Part shown: piece by piece, positions 1 to 11,542 of the stretch
Layout of the letters: each line of letters begins with the position of its first letter
How positions within the stretch are numbered: the first letter of the stretch is position 1
Assembly (NCBI RefSeq): GCF_030272615.1
Contig: NC_081412.1
Location: forward strand, 695,464,083 to 695,528,082
Origin: Cryptomeria japonica
Taxonomy: Eukaryota; Streptophyta; Pinopsida; Cupressales; Cupressaceae
Length of the DNA stretch: 64,000 nucleotides
Direction of reading: 5' to 3'
Translations under genes and position numbers: made by a program
Notes under the pieces: model-generated
Databases searched by the model: none
Seen by the model: the letters and a program-made list of their open reading frames with translations, nothing else
What the model was told of the DNA's origin: nothing

Positions 1-2
1 AG

Positions 3-3000
3 GAGATTGTTGCGGAGGTAGTAAGTTTCTTCAAAACTCTGTTATCTTTTGAAGGTGGTAATTTTCAAAATGATTTCATTTATGGAATTCCATCTCTAGT
101 GTCGCCCGAGGATCACAAGATGTTGATGTCTCCTTTTTCCCTTGAAGAAGTTAGGCTAGTAGTTTTTGCAATGCATCCTGATAAGGCCCTAGGTCTGGAT
201 GGGTTCACTGCTTTATTTTTTCAGAAGTGTTGGGATTTTGTGGCCAGGGATCTACTCCTCGTTCTTGAATAAAGTAGGAGAAATAGATCAATTTTGAAAG
301 AACTTAATACCATGATGGTTGCTCTTATTCCTAAAAAGGAAATTGTTAAATCTTTTGCTGATTTTCATCTTATCACTCTATGTAATACCTTAGATAAGAT
401 TTTCACTAAAGCAATATCCATTCGGCTATCCAAAATCCTCCCTAAACTCATTTCAGTAGAACAAGGTGGTTTTGTACCAAATAGGGAGACACCTGAGGGA
501 GCTATTGTAGCTCATGAAGTTTTACATTCTATCTCCCTTCAGAGATCCTTGACCATGATCTTAAAGCTTGACATGGTTAAGGCTTATGATAGAGTAGAAT
601 GGAGGGCTTTAGGTCTTGTTTTGGAAAGGTTAGGCTTTTCTAGGGCTTGGATTAAATGGATTATGGCTTGTATTTTGTCTGCAAGGTTTTTGATTATAAT
701 TAATGGTTCCCCTTGTGGTTTTTTTTCCTCCTCTAGAGGTTTAAGAAAAGGAGATCCTCTTTCCCCATTTCTATTTATAATTTTAGCAGAGTCTTTTAGT
801 TGGGCTATTAAGGTTGTGAAATTGAAAGACCTTTGGCTTGGGGTGAAAATCCTAGGAGTACCAGGATCTATATCTCACTGCTTGTTTGCAGATGATACCT
901 TATGATTTGGTCAAGCCTCTATGCATGAAGCTTTGGTCATGAATGATGTTATTCAGAATTATGCCTCCTTTGCAGGTCAGAAAATAAATTTTGAGAAGTC
1001 TAAAATCTTCTTTCTTCACACCCCACAATTAATCCAAACTAGATTGTTGTCTTTTTGGGGTTTTGAGTCCAGATCACTTCAATGTACTTATCTAGGTATA
1101 CCCTTCTTTATCAAAAGGGATAATTATAGCTGTTGGGATATAATCATTTTAGCCATCTCAAAGAGAATCCTTTCTTGGAATCATAGGTGGTTGAATCTAG
1201 ATGGAAAAATTATTCTCATTAAATCTATGCTGAATGCAGTTCCTGTTTATCTTATGTCAGTATTAAGATCTCCAAAGGATGTGTTGGTAAGCTTACAGGA
1301 TAATCTAAGGTCTTTTCTCTGGAGTAGCAATAAAGATGGGAGGAAAAAACTTTCTCTTGTGGCATGGGATAAAGTTTGCTTACCGAAGGACCTAGGGGAT
1401 ACTGGTATTAGAAATATGGAAAAACAAAATTTAGCCTTGGGGGCTAAATTGGTTTGGAATTTGTATGAGAAGTTTGATTCTTTATGGACTCATATTATGT
1501 TTGCTAAATATCTTAATAATGGTCCTAGGGAGTTTATTTTCCAAATATCTAATTTACCTTCAGGTTCTGTTATGTGGAACTTCATATGTAAATGTAGATC
1601 TGTTATTTTGCCTAATCTCTCCTTGGTTGTACATAAAGGCACTAAGATCAGATTTTAGGATGAAAGTTGGAATGGTCACCCTCTATTACAAAGCCTAAGG
1701 AATTGGTCCCCCCTAATATCCATTCTTTCTTCCCTTTGGGGCACCTCGGTGGTAGATTACTTTGACATTATTTATAGTGGAAATATGAGATTGGCTAAAT
1801 GGAAGCCGATTGAATTTTTGGTTATTGATCATGATTTGAAATTGCAGTATACCAAGGTCCTCAGTGAGAGGGTGGTTATCCTTTTAGATGTTGAGGATGA
1901 ATTGGTTTGGACTAAGAATATTTTTGGCAAATATATGGTGAGGGATGGTTATAATTCCCTCATGAAGGATAATGATCATCCTGCTTGGCCGTATAAACAT
2001 TTTTGGCATTTAGCCTGTTTGCCAAAAGCTTGTGTTTTTGCTTGGCTGGCAGTTCAAGATAGGGTTGTCACAGGCATGAGATTGGATAGGTTGGGTATCA
2101 TAGTTCCTTTCACATGTGTGTTGTGTAATAAACACCTGGAATCCTCTTCCCATCTCTTTTTACATTGTGACTTTGCATATCAATGTTGGCAGTGGTTGTT
2201 TGATAAATTGAATTTGACATTTGTTATGGGAAATGACCTGATTACCTTCTTTAGTTCTTGGCCACTTTTGTTTACTTCATCTTTTTATGCATATTTATGG
2301 ATTATTTCTCCATCTATTTTAATATGGAATATTTGGTTAGAGCGTAATAATAGGATCTTTAGAAACACTAGCTCTTCTCCCCCTGAGGTTCTATTGAAGA
2401 TTGAATCATCCATTTCTGAGGTTGCTTTGTCACATATATGTAGGAACTTGGATAATCTCACTTCTTTTTCTCATTGGGATAGTAGGGTGACTAGAATTTG
2501 GAGCATGCTATCTGCTCTTCCTTCCCATGGTTCAATTTTGATAAAAGGTGATGTTTTAAATAAAAGAAAGTTGGCATCTTGGAAACCACCTCCTCTTGGT
2601 AAGTTTAAGTTGAACTTTGATGGTGCCTCTCATGGAAATCCGGGTTTAGCTGGGGTAGGTATGGTGATTTTTGACCATAACACTCATATTATTCATGCTA
2701 GGTGTCATGCAATTGGTATTCAGTCTAATAATATTGCTGAATTTAAGGCTTTGTCTTTGGGTCTAGAATTGGATATTTCCCTTGGTATTAAAGACCTCAT
2801 TATTGAAGGGGACTCATTGGTGATCATTTAGAGTGTGTTAGAAAAGAAATCTCATTGTTGGAAATTACAATATATTCTTGATCTTATCCTTCAGTAATTG
2901 GAATCCTTTGATTCTTTCTTCATTACTCATTGTTATAGAGAAATTAATCGAATAGCAGATTTTTTAGCTAATCTTGCTATTGATAGTAATGCTATTCTTT

Positions 3001-3053
3001 GTGATATAAGCTCTGTTGAAATTCATGTTTCAGTTTTGGAATTCTTGCAATAA
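3..3053 (+). pseudogene. LINE ORF2 pseudogene: reverse transcriptase, zf-RVT and RNase H
   Basis: One reading frame runs from base 3 to the stop at 3051-3053 without a visible frameshift. It is broken by in-frame stops at 270 (TAA), 903 (TGA), 1656 (TAG), 2829 (TAG) and 2895 (TAA). RT spans roughly 100-1300, with the fingers motif ALIPKK near 330, KAYDRVEW near 580 and the catalytic FADDT near 888. The zf-RVT region (cysteines and histidines of TCVLCNK and HLFLHCDF) lies near 2110-2180. RNase H follows with DGASHGNPG near 2620, AEFKAL near 2740, EGDS near 2808 and ADFLANLA near 2960, so all four acidic catalytic positions are still visible. The protein would make cDNA by target-primed reverse transcription, but this copy cannot. 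The missing N-terminal endonuclease lies to the left. Confidence 0.9.
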
Positions 3054-3113
3054 TATTGTGGTCTTTTTGTCTCTGACTTTTGATAAATTGTCCCTCTATT
3101 GCCAGTCCGGATA

Positions 3114-3971
3114 GGCATTATTATTGTTTATGCATAGCTGGTAATCTGATTCTATATGTGAATTGTCAGATGCATAGTCTGGCTACGAGTTGTCATAAGA
3201 ATTAAGGGTGACTATCTTTATTGGCTATGGTTCATTATTTTTGTCTTCAAAAAAGATTTTGAGAGTGTCGGCATACTTTTCTATTATTTTTCTCTCAGAG
3301 CTTTGTTTCGAGGTTGCTCTCAAGCGAGGGATTTTGACCACATGTTTTTGATTAAATGTGATGGGCCATGGCTTTCTATGTAATGATTATTGTCATTCTA
3401 TTTATCAGCTTCAGGGGAGATTGTATAGTATCTCTCACAAAGACAATTGTGAGGTTTAATCATTATTGGCTTTTTGTGGTTCACTCGCTATACATCTCTT
3501 TAAATGATTGTTTGGAAACGTGTTTTTTACACATAAGTGGATCATGCATTATTATAAAAAGTGTTTATGCTCAGCTGGTAACCTAACTCTATATGTGGTA
3601 ATTGTTGCCATATACATAGTGTGCTTGTGAAATGTCATAAGCATTATGGGAGACTATGATTATTGGCTTTATTTTGTTCTTTTTATCTCCAAAATGCTTT
3701 GAGAGTGGCGGCATGCTTTGTCATTGTTTTTTCTCTCATAGCTTTTTTCGAGGTTGCTCTCATACGTGGGATATGGATTACATGTTTTGATTAATTGTGA
3801 CATGCCTTGGCTTTCAATATAATTATTATTGTTGTACTATTTATCAGCTTCAGTGGAGATAGTATGGTACTTCTCACAGAAGCAATTATAAGGTTTAATG
3901 ATTTTGTGGCTCACCCGATATGCATTTCTTAAAATGATTTTTTGGAGACTTTCTTTTTTCACATGAGCGGA
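3114..3971 (+). repeat. Tandem duplication of about 430 bp in the LINE tail
   Basis: Two diverged copies lie head to tail, about 3114-3545 and 3546-3971. Each begins with GCATTATTAT and a stretch resembling TGCTCAGCTGGTAA. Both contain TTTCGAGGTTGCTCTCA and the TTATCAGCTTCAG block in the same order. A partial third start is seen near 3972. No coding sequence is evident in the unit. Confidence 0.75.
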
Positions 3972-4221
3972 TCATTCATTATTATGAAAGGTGGCTAAAT
4001 TATTATATGCCTTTGTTTTTATTTGATCAATCAGGATGCATTTCTCGGCATTATTTTTCTTGGCTTTTCACACGGATGATACATTCATTACGGTGTATGG
4101 TGGCCAATTAATTTAGTTTTCTTTCGGCTATATATTAACTCTGGTGCAGAATGTCTTTATTTATCTGCATCAACGGTATCTTAAGGAATTCTTCTCTCTG
4201 AGGGAAAGGTAACTATTCCTC

Positions 4222-4870
4222 ATGTCTTTTATTCTTCCGACTTATCATGTTTTAGTATCTACTTCTGAGGAAGACATTGTTGACAATTATGGTTATGTTT
4301 CTGAAAAGCTTAGGAGAGTTTTTGTTTTGCATAATCTGGAGTTGGAGTCTAAAATTCATAGGGTGGTGGGTAATTGTTGGTTGCTCTCTCCTTCTTTTAT
4401 CTCTTTTTCAGAAGTTTTGTCTCATTTTTTTACTATATGTTATGATCTTCTATGGGATAAGACTCTGGTCCAGCTTATTGCATCAAAATTTGTGGCACCT
4501 CCAATACTTGATATGCATCATCTTGGGTCAGCTTTGGATAGTTATATTTTTGATATGGGTACTCTTCCTTATGGGGGCTCTTTCTATTCAAAATCTTGTG
4601 GAAGATGGTCACTATGGACATTTCCTCTTTGAAATTAGAATGGGCATGATCTGTGACACTATTGATGAAGCTCTAAAATCTATGGAAAGTTTGTTTGGTT
4701 TTATATCTCCCTAGGTTTTGGTCAGAGCATAGGAAGTGTTAATTGGTCTTCATGCTCTAATTAATTTCTATTTTGTTTCATTTGCGACTCCTCTCCCTGC
4801 AATTCCTATACAGTCACTGGTTCCTTAGGATGCTCCACCTTCTCCTCCGGAGGAAAGCTCGAGTAATTGG
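4222..4870 (+). pseudogene. Possible extra ORF downstream of LINE ORF2 (unrecognised)
   Basis: An open frame from 4222 runs to 4632 (136 codons). From about 4570 a second + frame continues to 4714 with a plausible composition, as if one gene had suffered a frameshift. After further stops it reads on to a Pro-rich stretch (APPSPPEE) near 4840. The first part is acidic and hydrophobic (SEEDIVDNYGYVSEKLRR, then LLSPSFISF). I do not recognise a family. It lies between the RNase H end and the poly(A), so it is transcribed with the LINE if real. It may instead be chance open sequence in the 3' UTR. Confidence 0.25.
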
Positions 4871-5390
4871 TTTTTGGACTAATTGTTCCCACCTTTTGTA
4901 GATATCTCATATTTTTTGCAAGTTGTTTATGAGATGGATTTTGGGTAGTTCTTATTATCTCAATTCTATGGAGTTGGAGATTTCCGATCTATTTCAGTTT
5001 CGGTCCTCCTTGGTTTCACTTCTTGGTATCTTGACATGCTCCTCTACATTTTATATCTTGCTGCTGTTATCAGTTGATGGGCTCCTGTTTCTTCTTGTTG
5101 TAAACTTTTTGGCAATTCAGCCCTACTTTTTGTAACCAACTGATTTTTTTAATCAGTTGAGATATATGCCCTATGGGATCTCTGTACATAGGGCATCTAT
5201 ATGGGTATGGGTGAGATCTCGGGTCATCAAGATCCTCCTGTTTTGTAAGGGTAGTATAGTTTCTTTTCTTAAGGTGACAATCAGAGGTTTTCTTGCGGGT
5301 TCTTTCCTGCCGGTATGCCTTTTTTGAACCTATTGTATAATCATTTTAAAAATAATATAATAAATTTTAGTGGCTATGCCACTTTTTTTG

Positions 5391-5400
5391 AAAAAAAAAA
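5391..5400 (+). other. LINE poly(A) tail
   Basis: Ten A residues follow a TGGCTATGCCACTTTTTTTG stretch and an AATAATATAATAAA region. This fits the 3' end of a LINE copy and fixes its right border. After it, unrelated minus-strand coding remnants begin. Confidence 0.7.
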
Positions 5401-5501
5401 ATTTTCTTTGGAGAGTTAATATTCCGAATGTAGTTTAGATTACCTCGCTTACTTGAATTAGTTGTTTAGATTTAATTTAGTTGAAAAAGATTTCAAACAT
5501 C

Positions 5502-6800
5502 TTACTGGAGCTGAATATACTTGAAAATTTCCAGATAGGTTTTCTCCAAAATCTCTAGATAAGTATCTCTACTGGATTTGAATGTGCCAGAAACCAATAC
5601 AAGTCCATTAAGCATGTGAGCATAGGACTCTTTCTCTTTAAGCTCGGCTGGTGTGGGCTTACCAGCCATATCAATGCATTCCTTCTTATGTACACTCAAA
5701 GAGTCAAACTGGGGACTCACCAATCCTCTGAGCCCTTTAGCCCTCCTTATGATTTTGTCTTTATCCCTTTCAAGAGATGAAATTTGAGCTTCTAATACCA
5801 AAATCTATCCATCAATAGATGTAGTCAAAGAATTGGAACCATCAAAATAATTGACTATACCTACAATTTTCTCTTGAGAATCCTTAAACCCTTTATCTAT
5901 ATCTATAGTAAGTAATCCGATGTTACAACATACTCTATATATATTAGTACATTGCCTTAAATAATTATCAATTAACTTCAATTTGTTAGAAATCTCTTTC
6001 TTCTCTGATTCAATCATCTGATCAAAATTAGCTCTCTTAGCTTGTGTGAATCTCTCCAATGCCTACCGGTTAGATATCTATTGCAATGAATGAAAATCCT
6101 TAGAAATGTTCTCACTAATTATTTTGAGCTTGTCAGATGGGCTTTCTCCTTTGTCAAAATGGCACTCCGGGAAAAGTCCGTGCGAAATTGGCATTGATTG
6201 ATCAATAATTCCTTTGTCCATAGATCCTTCCTTCATCATCTTTTGAGTAGCCATCATCATGAGCTTAGTAGAACTCATCTCAGTTATGCTCTTCTTCTCT
6301 ACCTGGGAGGTGTTAATTGACAAAAATGATGTGCTCACTACTGGTTCCCTGTCGGATTACTCTTTCTTCTCCTCTGATGGTTGATTAACTTTAATAACTT
6401 CCTCTTTTGCATCAGTGGCTTTGCCACTTGGTGCAGTATCGGTTACTGCTGGTTCCACATGAACTATATCCTTGACATGTACATTCTGATCTAGAGGAAT
6501 ATAGTCCTCAATATTTGTAACCTATACACTCTATGAGTCTGCCAGTATATCTAAATTTGTCGGTATCACCTCTGTGTCCTATACATTACATTCTACCGAG
6601 GGCTCTACATCCAATGCCTTATTATATTTCAAAATTGTAGGTGGGGTACCTACTATACCTTTGCCTTTCCCTTCAATTGAGATGTCAGTAGTATCTGTTT
6701 AGCTTTTGAGGAAGTGTAGAAATCAGGGTTTTCAACAAAGAATTGAACCCATGCCTTGTGAGTCTCACTGATTATTTTATTAACCCTACCTAACATAAGA
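5502..6800 (-). pseudogene. Decayed unrecognised ORF, retroelement-associated, coiled-coil rich
   Basis: On the minus strand one frame can be followed from about 6700 to 5502, broken by about eight stops, all TAG or TAA. A +1/-1 shift near 6711 links it to an upstream stretch containing KAWVQFFVENPDFYTS. The longest open parts are 6338-6078, 6059-5805 and 5801-5502. The protein is Lys/Glu/Ser-rich, with acidic linker sequence first and helical, coiled-coil-like segments later (SSLERDKDKIIRRAKGLRG). Every stop could come from a Gln codon by one C-to-T change. I do not recognise a family. The 5' end is cut exactly where the Copia-E LTR starts at 6807, so Copia-E probably inserted into it. It may be an accessory ORF of an unidentified retrotransposon. 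Confidence 0.5.
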
Positions 6801-6806
6801 CTAACT

Positions 6807-7579
6807 TGTTGGATTGATGATGATTATAATGAATAACTTCATCATATGTTGTCATTGATGAAACACACACACACACACACATATGTTCATATTGTCTACT
6901 GATGCGACTTCAAAGTTGTTTTTATTACAACTGGTGTACTAGAGGTTTATATCTAACCGGTACATGGTGACAACCGATATACACATGGAGACAACCAGTG
7001 GATATACATAACTCGACATCAACCTGAAGATCCAGTGGAGATTATCAAAGGAGAATCAAAGGATAAATGGTTTATATGTTTAACTCCAATGGATATTGAT
7101 TGTTCCAACCGGTATTCATTGATTATGTGATGGCTTATCACTAGTCGTGATGAGTTATCCTTACCGACAATTTTTGGCAATATTTTTATGATGAGTTATG
7201 ATTGTTTGACCAGATACACTACACCTAGGAAATTATGATATGATTTCTAGAAGCCGACATGAAATCTAAATGTCTATATATTGACATCATAATGAATTAT
7301 TTTGTATGAGCGAAGGATATATGTTATATGATGATTTGATGTGAAGGAATAAGTGTTAAGTTGCAGAGTATGTTGGTAATGAAGTGTTGAGTATGCAAAA
7401 GAGGATGTATACAAGAAAGTTTGTGCTACTACTAGATCACACCACCTGTTGTTTTCTAATCACTGCAATAGTTAAATCCCCTAACTGGGTAAGCTCTAAC
7501 AAGTTTCAATGTACAAATCCTCTAACCAGGTGATCCATTAGTTTGGATTCAAAAATCCTCTACTAAGGTTACTCCTTAC
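6807..7579 (+). repeat. Copia-E 5' LTR, left half
   Basis: Begins TGTTGG, the usual start of a copia LTR, and is rich in ACCGGT-type words. It stops at the Gypsy-A LTR. The other half resumes at 58319 across a 5-bp duplication (CTTAC at 7575-7579, CTTAT at 58314-58318). Joined, the two halves give an LTR of about 1.1 kb directly followed by a Met-tRNA primer site and gag. A possible target duplication of Copia-E is TAACT at 6802-6806; its partner would lie outside the visible element. Confidence 0.75.
6863..6880. repeat. (AC)9 microsatellite
   Basis: Uninterrupted AC dinucleotides inside the left half of the Copia-E LTR. Confidence 0.9.
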
Positions 7580-8734
7580 TGTGTGTGTGAAAAAGTGGAA
7601 TAAGGATCTGTATCTGCATGACACAACACTTCAATTAAGTCATTACATGTATGGTTAGATAGATATAAGCATGAATAATAAAACCATAACAAATCAACCA
7701 ATTGCCTTCTAAAAGATGCAAGTATAAGATTGCTCTTAGATTTTTATAAGCAATACCAGTGACTAGACTACACCAAGACAAAGGATTTAATCTATATGAG
7801 CATGATATTAAGCTAAAATGGATGCAAGATAAATGAATAATTCAAGCAATAATGAATTCAAGCAAATATGAGTGCAATTATTAATGGATGCAAATAATCT
7901 AAAAAAAGAACAATGTATTCAATGACTCCAGAGCAAAAACCAGCGTAATAATAATCTCCAAGCGTGTCTCAAAAATCTCTAGTCTGAATTGGAATGAGAG
8001 CTAAAGATTGAATTTATAGAGAATTACAAGAGAGATGATGAAAAAAGCTCAATTTAGGATTAACTGAAAATAATTGAGAAATCAGGTTCAGTTAACCTTG
8101 AGATAGATTCCAATTATAGTTTAATTGAAATGCATTTAGATAAGAAGTTCAAGTTGCATTAGAAATAATATTAAATTAATTCCATGCATTTGTGATAAAA
8201 ATAGATAATTCTTTGATTTATTCAAGAAAAGAGTCTTTTCAATGCAACTGAACTTCTTTTTCTGAAAAGCTTTGAGTTCCAATTTTAGAGAATAATCAAT
8301 AATTCAATTAATTGCTTTTCTGATTTCAAGTTCTAAATTTAGAAAAAGAAATAATATCTCAAGTTTGATTTCTCTCTCAATTCAGTTCTTTTTGTTTATT
8401 TTCAATTCAACTCTTGCTTTGTAATTAATTCCTCTTTTGTAATAAATTAATTCCTTTTGCATGATTAAATGGCAAATTTATTAATTAATTAAATATGCAA
8501 GGATATTTAATAAATTAAAATAGGATAATTGATCAAAATGATATTCTTGGAAATGATTCAATTAATTAAATAAATATTTAATTAATATTGAGTAATTGAT
8601 TTGCCATTTGATATTTGATGATTAAAGAATTAATAATATGCTCAAGATTGAGTTAATTGCCTTTGGTTAGGACCTTGGTGATGTTGTCAAGATTAGGGGC
8701 CCATGGTTTAGATGACCATTTTTAGGGTATTACA
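7580..8734 (-). repeat. Gypsy-A 3' LTR (left copy)
   Basis: 1155 bp matching 57158-58313 along its whole length with scattered substitutions. It starts with a TG repeat one unit longer than the other copy and ends GGTATTACA. It is AT-rich, with many ATTAATTAA-type words in its second half (8430-8600). Confidence 0.92.
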
Positions 8735-8747
8735 TTTGCCCCTATTT
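8735..8747 (-). promoter_or_regulatory. Gypsy-A polypurine tract
   Basis: On the minus strand AAATAGGGGCAAA lies directly before the LTR start TGTAATACC. This is the expected plus-strand primer position and confirms the orientation. Confidence 0.75.
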
Positions 8748-8810
8748 GAATTAATGTGCGAGCAGTGCGTTGGTTCAAAGAATGTGTGATGTCTAGGAGA
8801 TGCCAGTTTT

Positions 8811-9345
8811 GAACTTGATTGATCATGAACCAGATGAAGAGCAAGGTGTTTAGCTTGATTCGAAGTGATGAAGCTGAATGAAGTCTGATTAAAGCGATAC
8901 CAATCCCGAACTTGATTGAACTTAGGAATGATAGAAAACAAAATATACCGAACTTGGACTTGATTGATCAAGAAGTGGATCTTACTGATCTAGAACTTGT
9001 TTGAACTAGACACAGTGAGCGAAGATACAAATCAATCTTAAACTTGATTGATCAAGATACGATGAGGGAAAAATAAACTATTCAGCTTGATTCGATGTGA
9101 TGAAACTGAACACCTGCTTAGATTTAGCATGCGATCAAAGATACTCTTTAAAATTTTGATTGAGTTTAAATGAATAACCAGCTTGATGAAAAGTGACGAA
9201 ACTGATTAATGTTAAGAGATTGATTCAGATAAAAGACAAATATCAGCTTGATTTGAAGTGATGAAACTAATATGCCCCTAGTGATTGATTCAATTTAGAT
9301 GATCAAGAGATCTCAACTTGATATGAAGCGATAAAGATGAGATGC
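8811..9345. repeat. Degenerate short repeats in Gypsy-A 3' region
   Basis: Variants of CAGCTTGATTTGAAGTGATG recur near 8847, 9091, 9179, 9243 and 9311. A second word, AACTTGATTGATCA, recurs near 8811, 8956 and 9041. Spacing is irregular (about 65-245 bp). There is no open frame. From 9346 to 9930 I see only AT-rich non-coding sequence. Confidence 0.6.
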
Positions 9346-9936
9346 CCCTTGGCAATAAGGATTTGTTGATTGTCTTTAGTTGAAAATATTTTGCTTGACT
9401 TTTGATAAAGATTTAAAAAATAAAAATAAAAAAATTCTCAACATTGAAAATGTGAGGTCATAAGGTCGTGAGTATGCCCCCTTGGGAATGAAATTGAAAG
9501 ATAATGAGTGTACATGATGATAGACAATTGTTGGCGATGATAAGTTATTTGAGCAGAAAGAATAATATAGAGGAATTATAGAAAATTTGGTGTTGATTGA
9601 TAAGAAATTGAGCACAAGTTGATTTGTAGAATGAAATTGAATTGAGATATAGCATTGATTCATGAGGAATTGAGCGCAAGTTGAAGAAAGAATGAGCTTT
9701 TTATGAAAAGCGCTAAGTGGTCCAATTTTGGAAATTGACTAGCGAAATGATCTCAGATTTTGATTTCGATCTTGAAAATGGAATCAGAATGGGTGAATTA
9801 GGTAATGGTACAATTTTCATGTCCATTGGAGCAAGTTGAAAAATTAGGGTTTTGGCTATATAAGGGATAAAAGTGTCATTTTCAATTCATTTTAACCTCC
9901 CAAGTTTAAAAATTCAAAAAGCCTTCTGTGAATAAA

Positions 9937-10420
9937 ATGGTGGTCCCTACTCGTGAGCATCGATTTGAGTGCTAGAGATGACATAACCAACCTCGACACT
10001 ATGAGCCAGCGGTAAGTGGTCAATCTTAAGCCTTTTTATGTTCTCAATTTTGAATTTTTTTGTTCAAATTTCAATTTTTTGCAAACTTATAAATTTTGTT
10101 TTTTCATTTGAGGCCATTAGTTTTGTCATTTGGACCCCACCCTTATGTCATATGACAACCTTCATAAAAGACCATTTTGTCATCTCAAGTCTAATCTTTT
10201 GTCGTATGGGAGTCTTTTGTCGTACGAGGCCTAATCCTGACTCGTACGAGTTGATGCCCTTCCGTGTTTTGTCATTTGGAAAATAGTGAGCATTTTTAAG
10301 GTCTAAACTTTAAATTTTGATTTAACAATTGGTGTAGTTGGATTTGTGTGATGTTTTGCTTCTCTTATAGGCTTATTTGGAATATTTTTGGATGCTTCAT
10401 TGTTTGATTTTGTTTTGCAG
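9937..10420 (+). other. Putative exon 1 and intron of the antisense mobile-domain gene
   Basis: From an ATG at 9937 a short reading (MVVPTREHRFEC, then stops and RHYEPA) runs to a consensus splice donor, GCG|GTAAGT at 10012. A pyrimidine-rich acceptor TTTGTTTTGCAG ends at 10420, directly before the plant-mobile-domain frame. The implied intron is 409 bp and contains several TCGTACGA-type palindromes. The splice signals are directly visible; their use is inferred. Exon 1 has two stops and may be wrongly delimited. Confidence 0.4.
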
Positions 10421-11542
10421 GTTTGATTACCTCATGTGCTCTTCGGATGTGTTTATCTGCCTACTATGACTTTAGTTTGACAATTATCAGAGGTTGACGA
10501 GGCTCATATTGACTTGTGCGGTTTGATGCACCTTCTTAGATTACCTGATATCTATGTGAATCATGGTATGCTGACGACATTGGTAGAGAGATCCATTTAG
10601 AGCATAACACATTTCATTTACCAGTTGGGGAGATGACCATCACTCCCAAGGATGTATATAGGATCCTCCATATCCCTTTTGCTAGGGATAAGGTGGATTA
10701 TGATGCAGCACACCTTCCCGGATTATAAGCAATTAGGCATGTTTTCAGGGATCTTGATATATTGACACATTCCATTAGTTGGGACATCATGATGAGCAGG
10801 TGCAGTGAGGACTTTCCTCTGGCTTGTGTCCTAGCAGGGTTTGTCGACTGCTTTCTGATGCTCGATAGGGGACAACATGGATTCCAGTGTGGATGGAGCA
10901 GAATGTTGGATAGATTGATTGAGACCCCTCAGAGACTAGGCTGGGGTTCATGCATATTAGCCCACATGTATCGTGAGATGCATGAGATATTGTATAAGGA
11001 GGGCAAGAGCATGGCCACTGGTGTGTTGATCTTATAGGTTTGGGCTTGGGAGCACCTTCCCATTTATCGGCCTATTATAGATAACATTAGAGAGCCTGGG
11101 CAACCGATTATATATAGGTATGCCAGTTATGTTACATGGCTCCATCTGGGCAAGACCGATTTTTGGCAGTGGTAGTTAGATGACCTTATAGCCATGATAT
11201 GGAGACATTACAGGGGCCTGGAGCCATGGGATGACTGGCGGTTGGTACACAGGGATCTTTAAGTTACGTGCCCACTTACTGGCAGATCGCATACTATAAT
11301 GGAGCGATTTGTAGTATCATGGGTGATGAGGCAATATGGCAGGCCTCAAGGGGTGTCATAGGAGTTCACAGCGTATGCCCGATATGCTGATGAGGAGAGG
11401 CAAGGATGGTCACTGAGGTTATCCTATGCCTTGAGTATGCAGGAGTTGACTGATCTACATCGATTGAGATGGGACTACCTGGATGATGTTGCAGATGTGT
11501 GGGTATTGCCCTAGTATAGGGATTGGTTCTAGCAGCATCCAT
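10421..11542 (+). pseudogene. Plant mobile domain (PMD, aminotransferase-like) protein, antisense in Gypsy-A, 5' part
   Basis: Translation shows the conserved PMD block: DLCGLMHLLRLPDIY near 10525, then TFHLPVGEMTITPKDVYRIL near 10612-10670, then FPLACVLAGFVDCFLM near 10815 and GSCILAHMYREMHE near 10945. The invariant TFHLP.GEMT core is intact. A one-base loss near 10597 shifts the frame just before it, and stops interrupt at several points (for example 11036). PMD proteins are known in plants both as host genes (MAIL/MAIN type) and as cargo of gypsy and Mutator-like elements. The gene runs opposite to Gypsy-A, between integrase and the 3' LTR, where Tat elements are known to carry antisense ORFs. 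Copia-B interrupts it at 11542; it resumes at 24064. Confidence 0.8.

Larger units (their letters stand above)
1..5400 (+). mobile_element. LINE (L1-type non-LTR retrotransposon), 3' portion
   Basis: The window opens inside ORF2 of a plant L1-clade LINE. Sequence shows, in order, the end of the endonuclease-RT linker, reverse transcriptase with FADDT, a zf-RVT region, a C-terminal RNase H, a long tail, and a poly(A) run at 5391-5400. A C-terminal RNase H on LINE ORF2 is a known plant arrangement. The 5' end lies outside the window, so no target-site duplication can be tested. The tail from the last ORF2 stop to poly(A) is about 2.3 kb, long for a LINE 3' UTR. Confidence 0.9.

Noticed and set aside
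9376-9663. Minus-strand 95-codon frame in the Gypsy-A 3' region
   Set aside because: Biased to Phe/Ser/Leu by AT-rich sequence, no homology recognised, and overlapped by frames in other phases.
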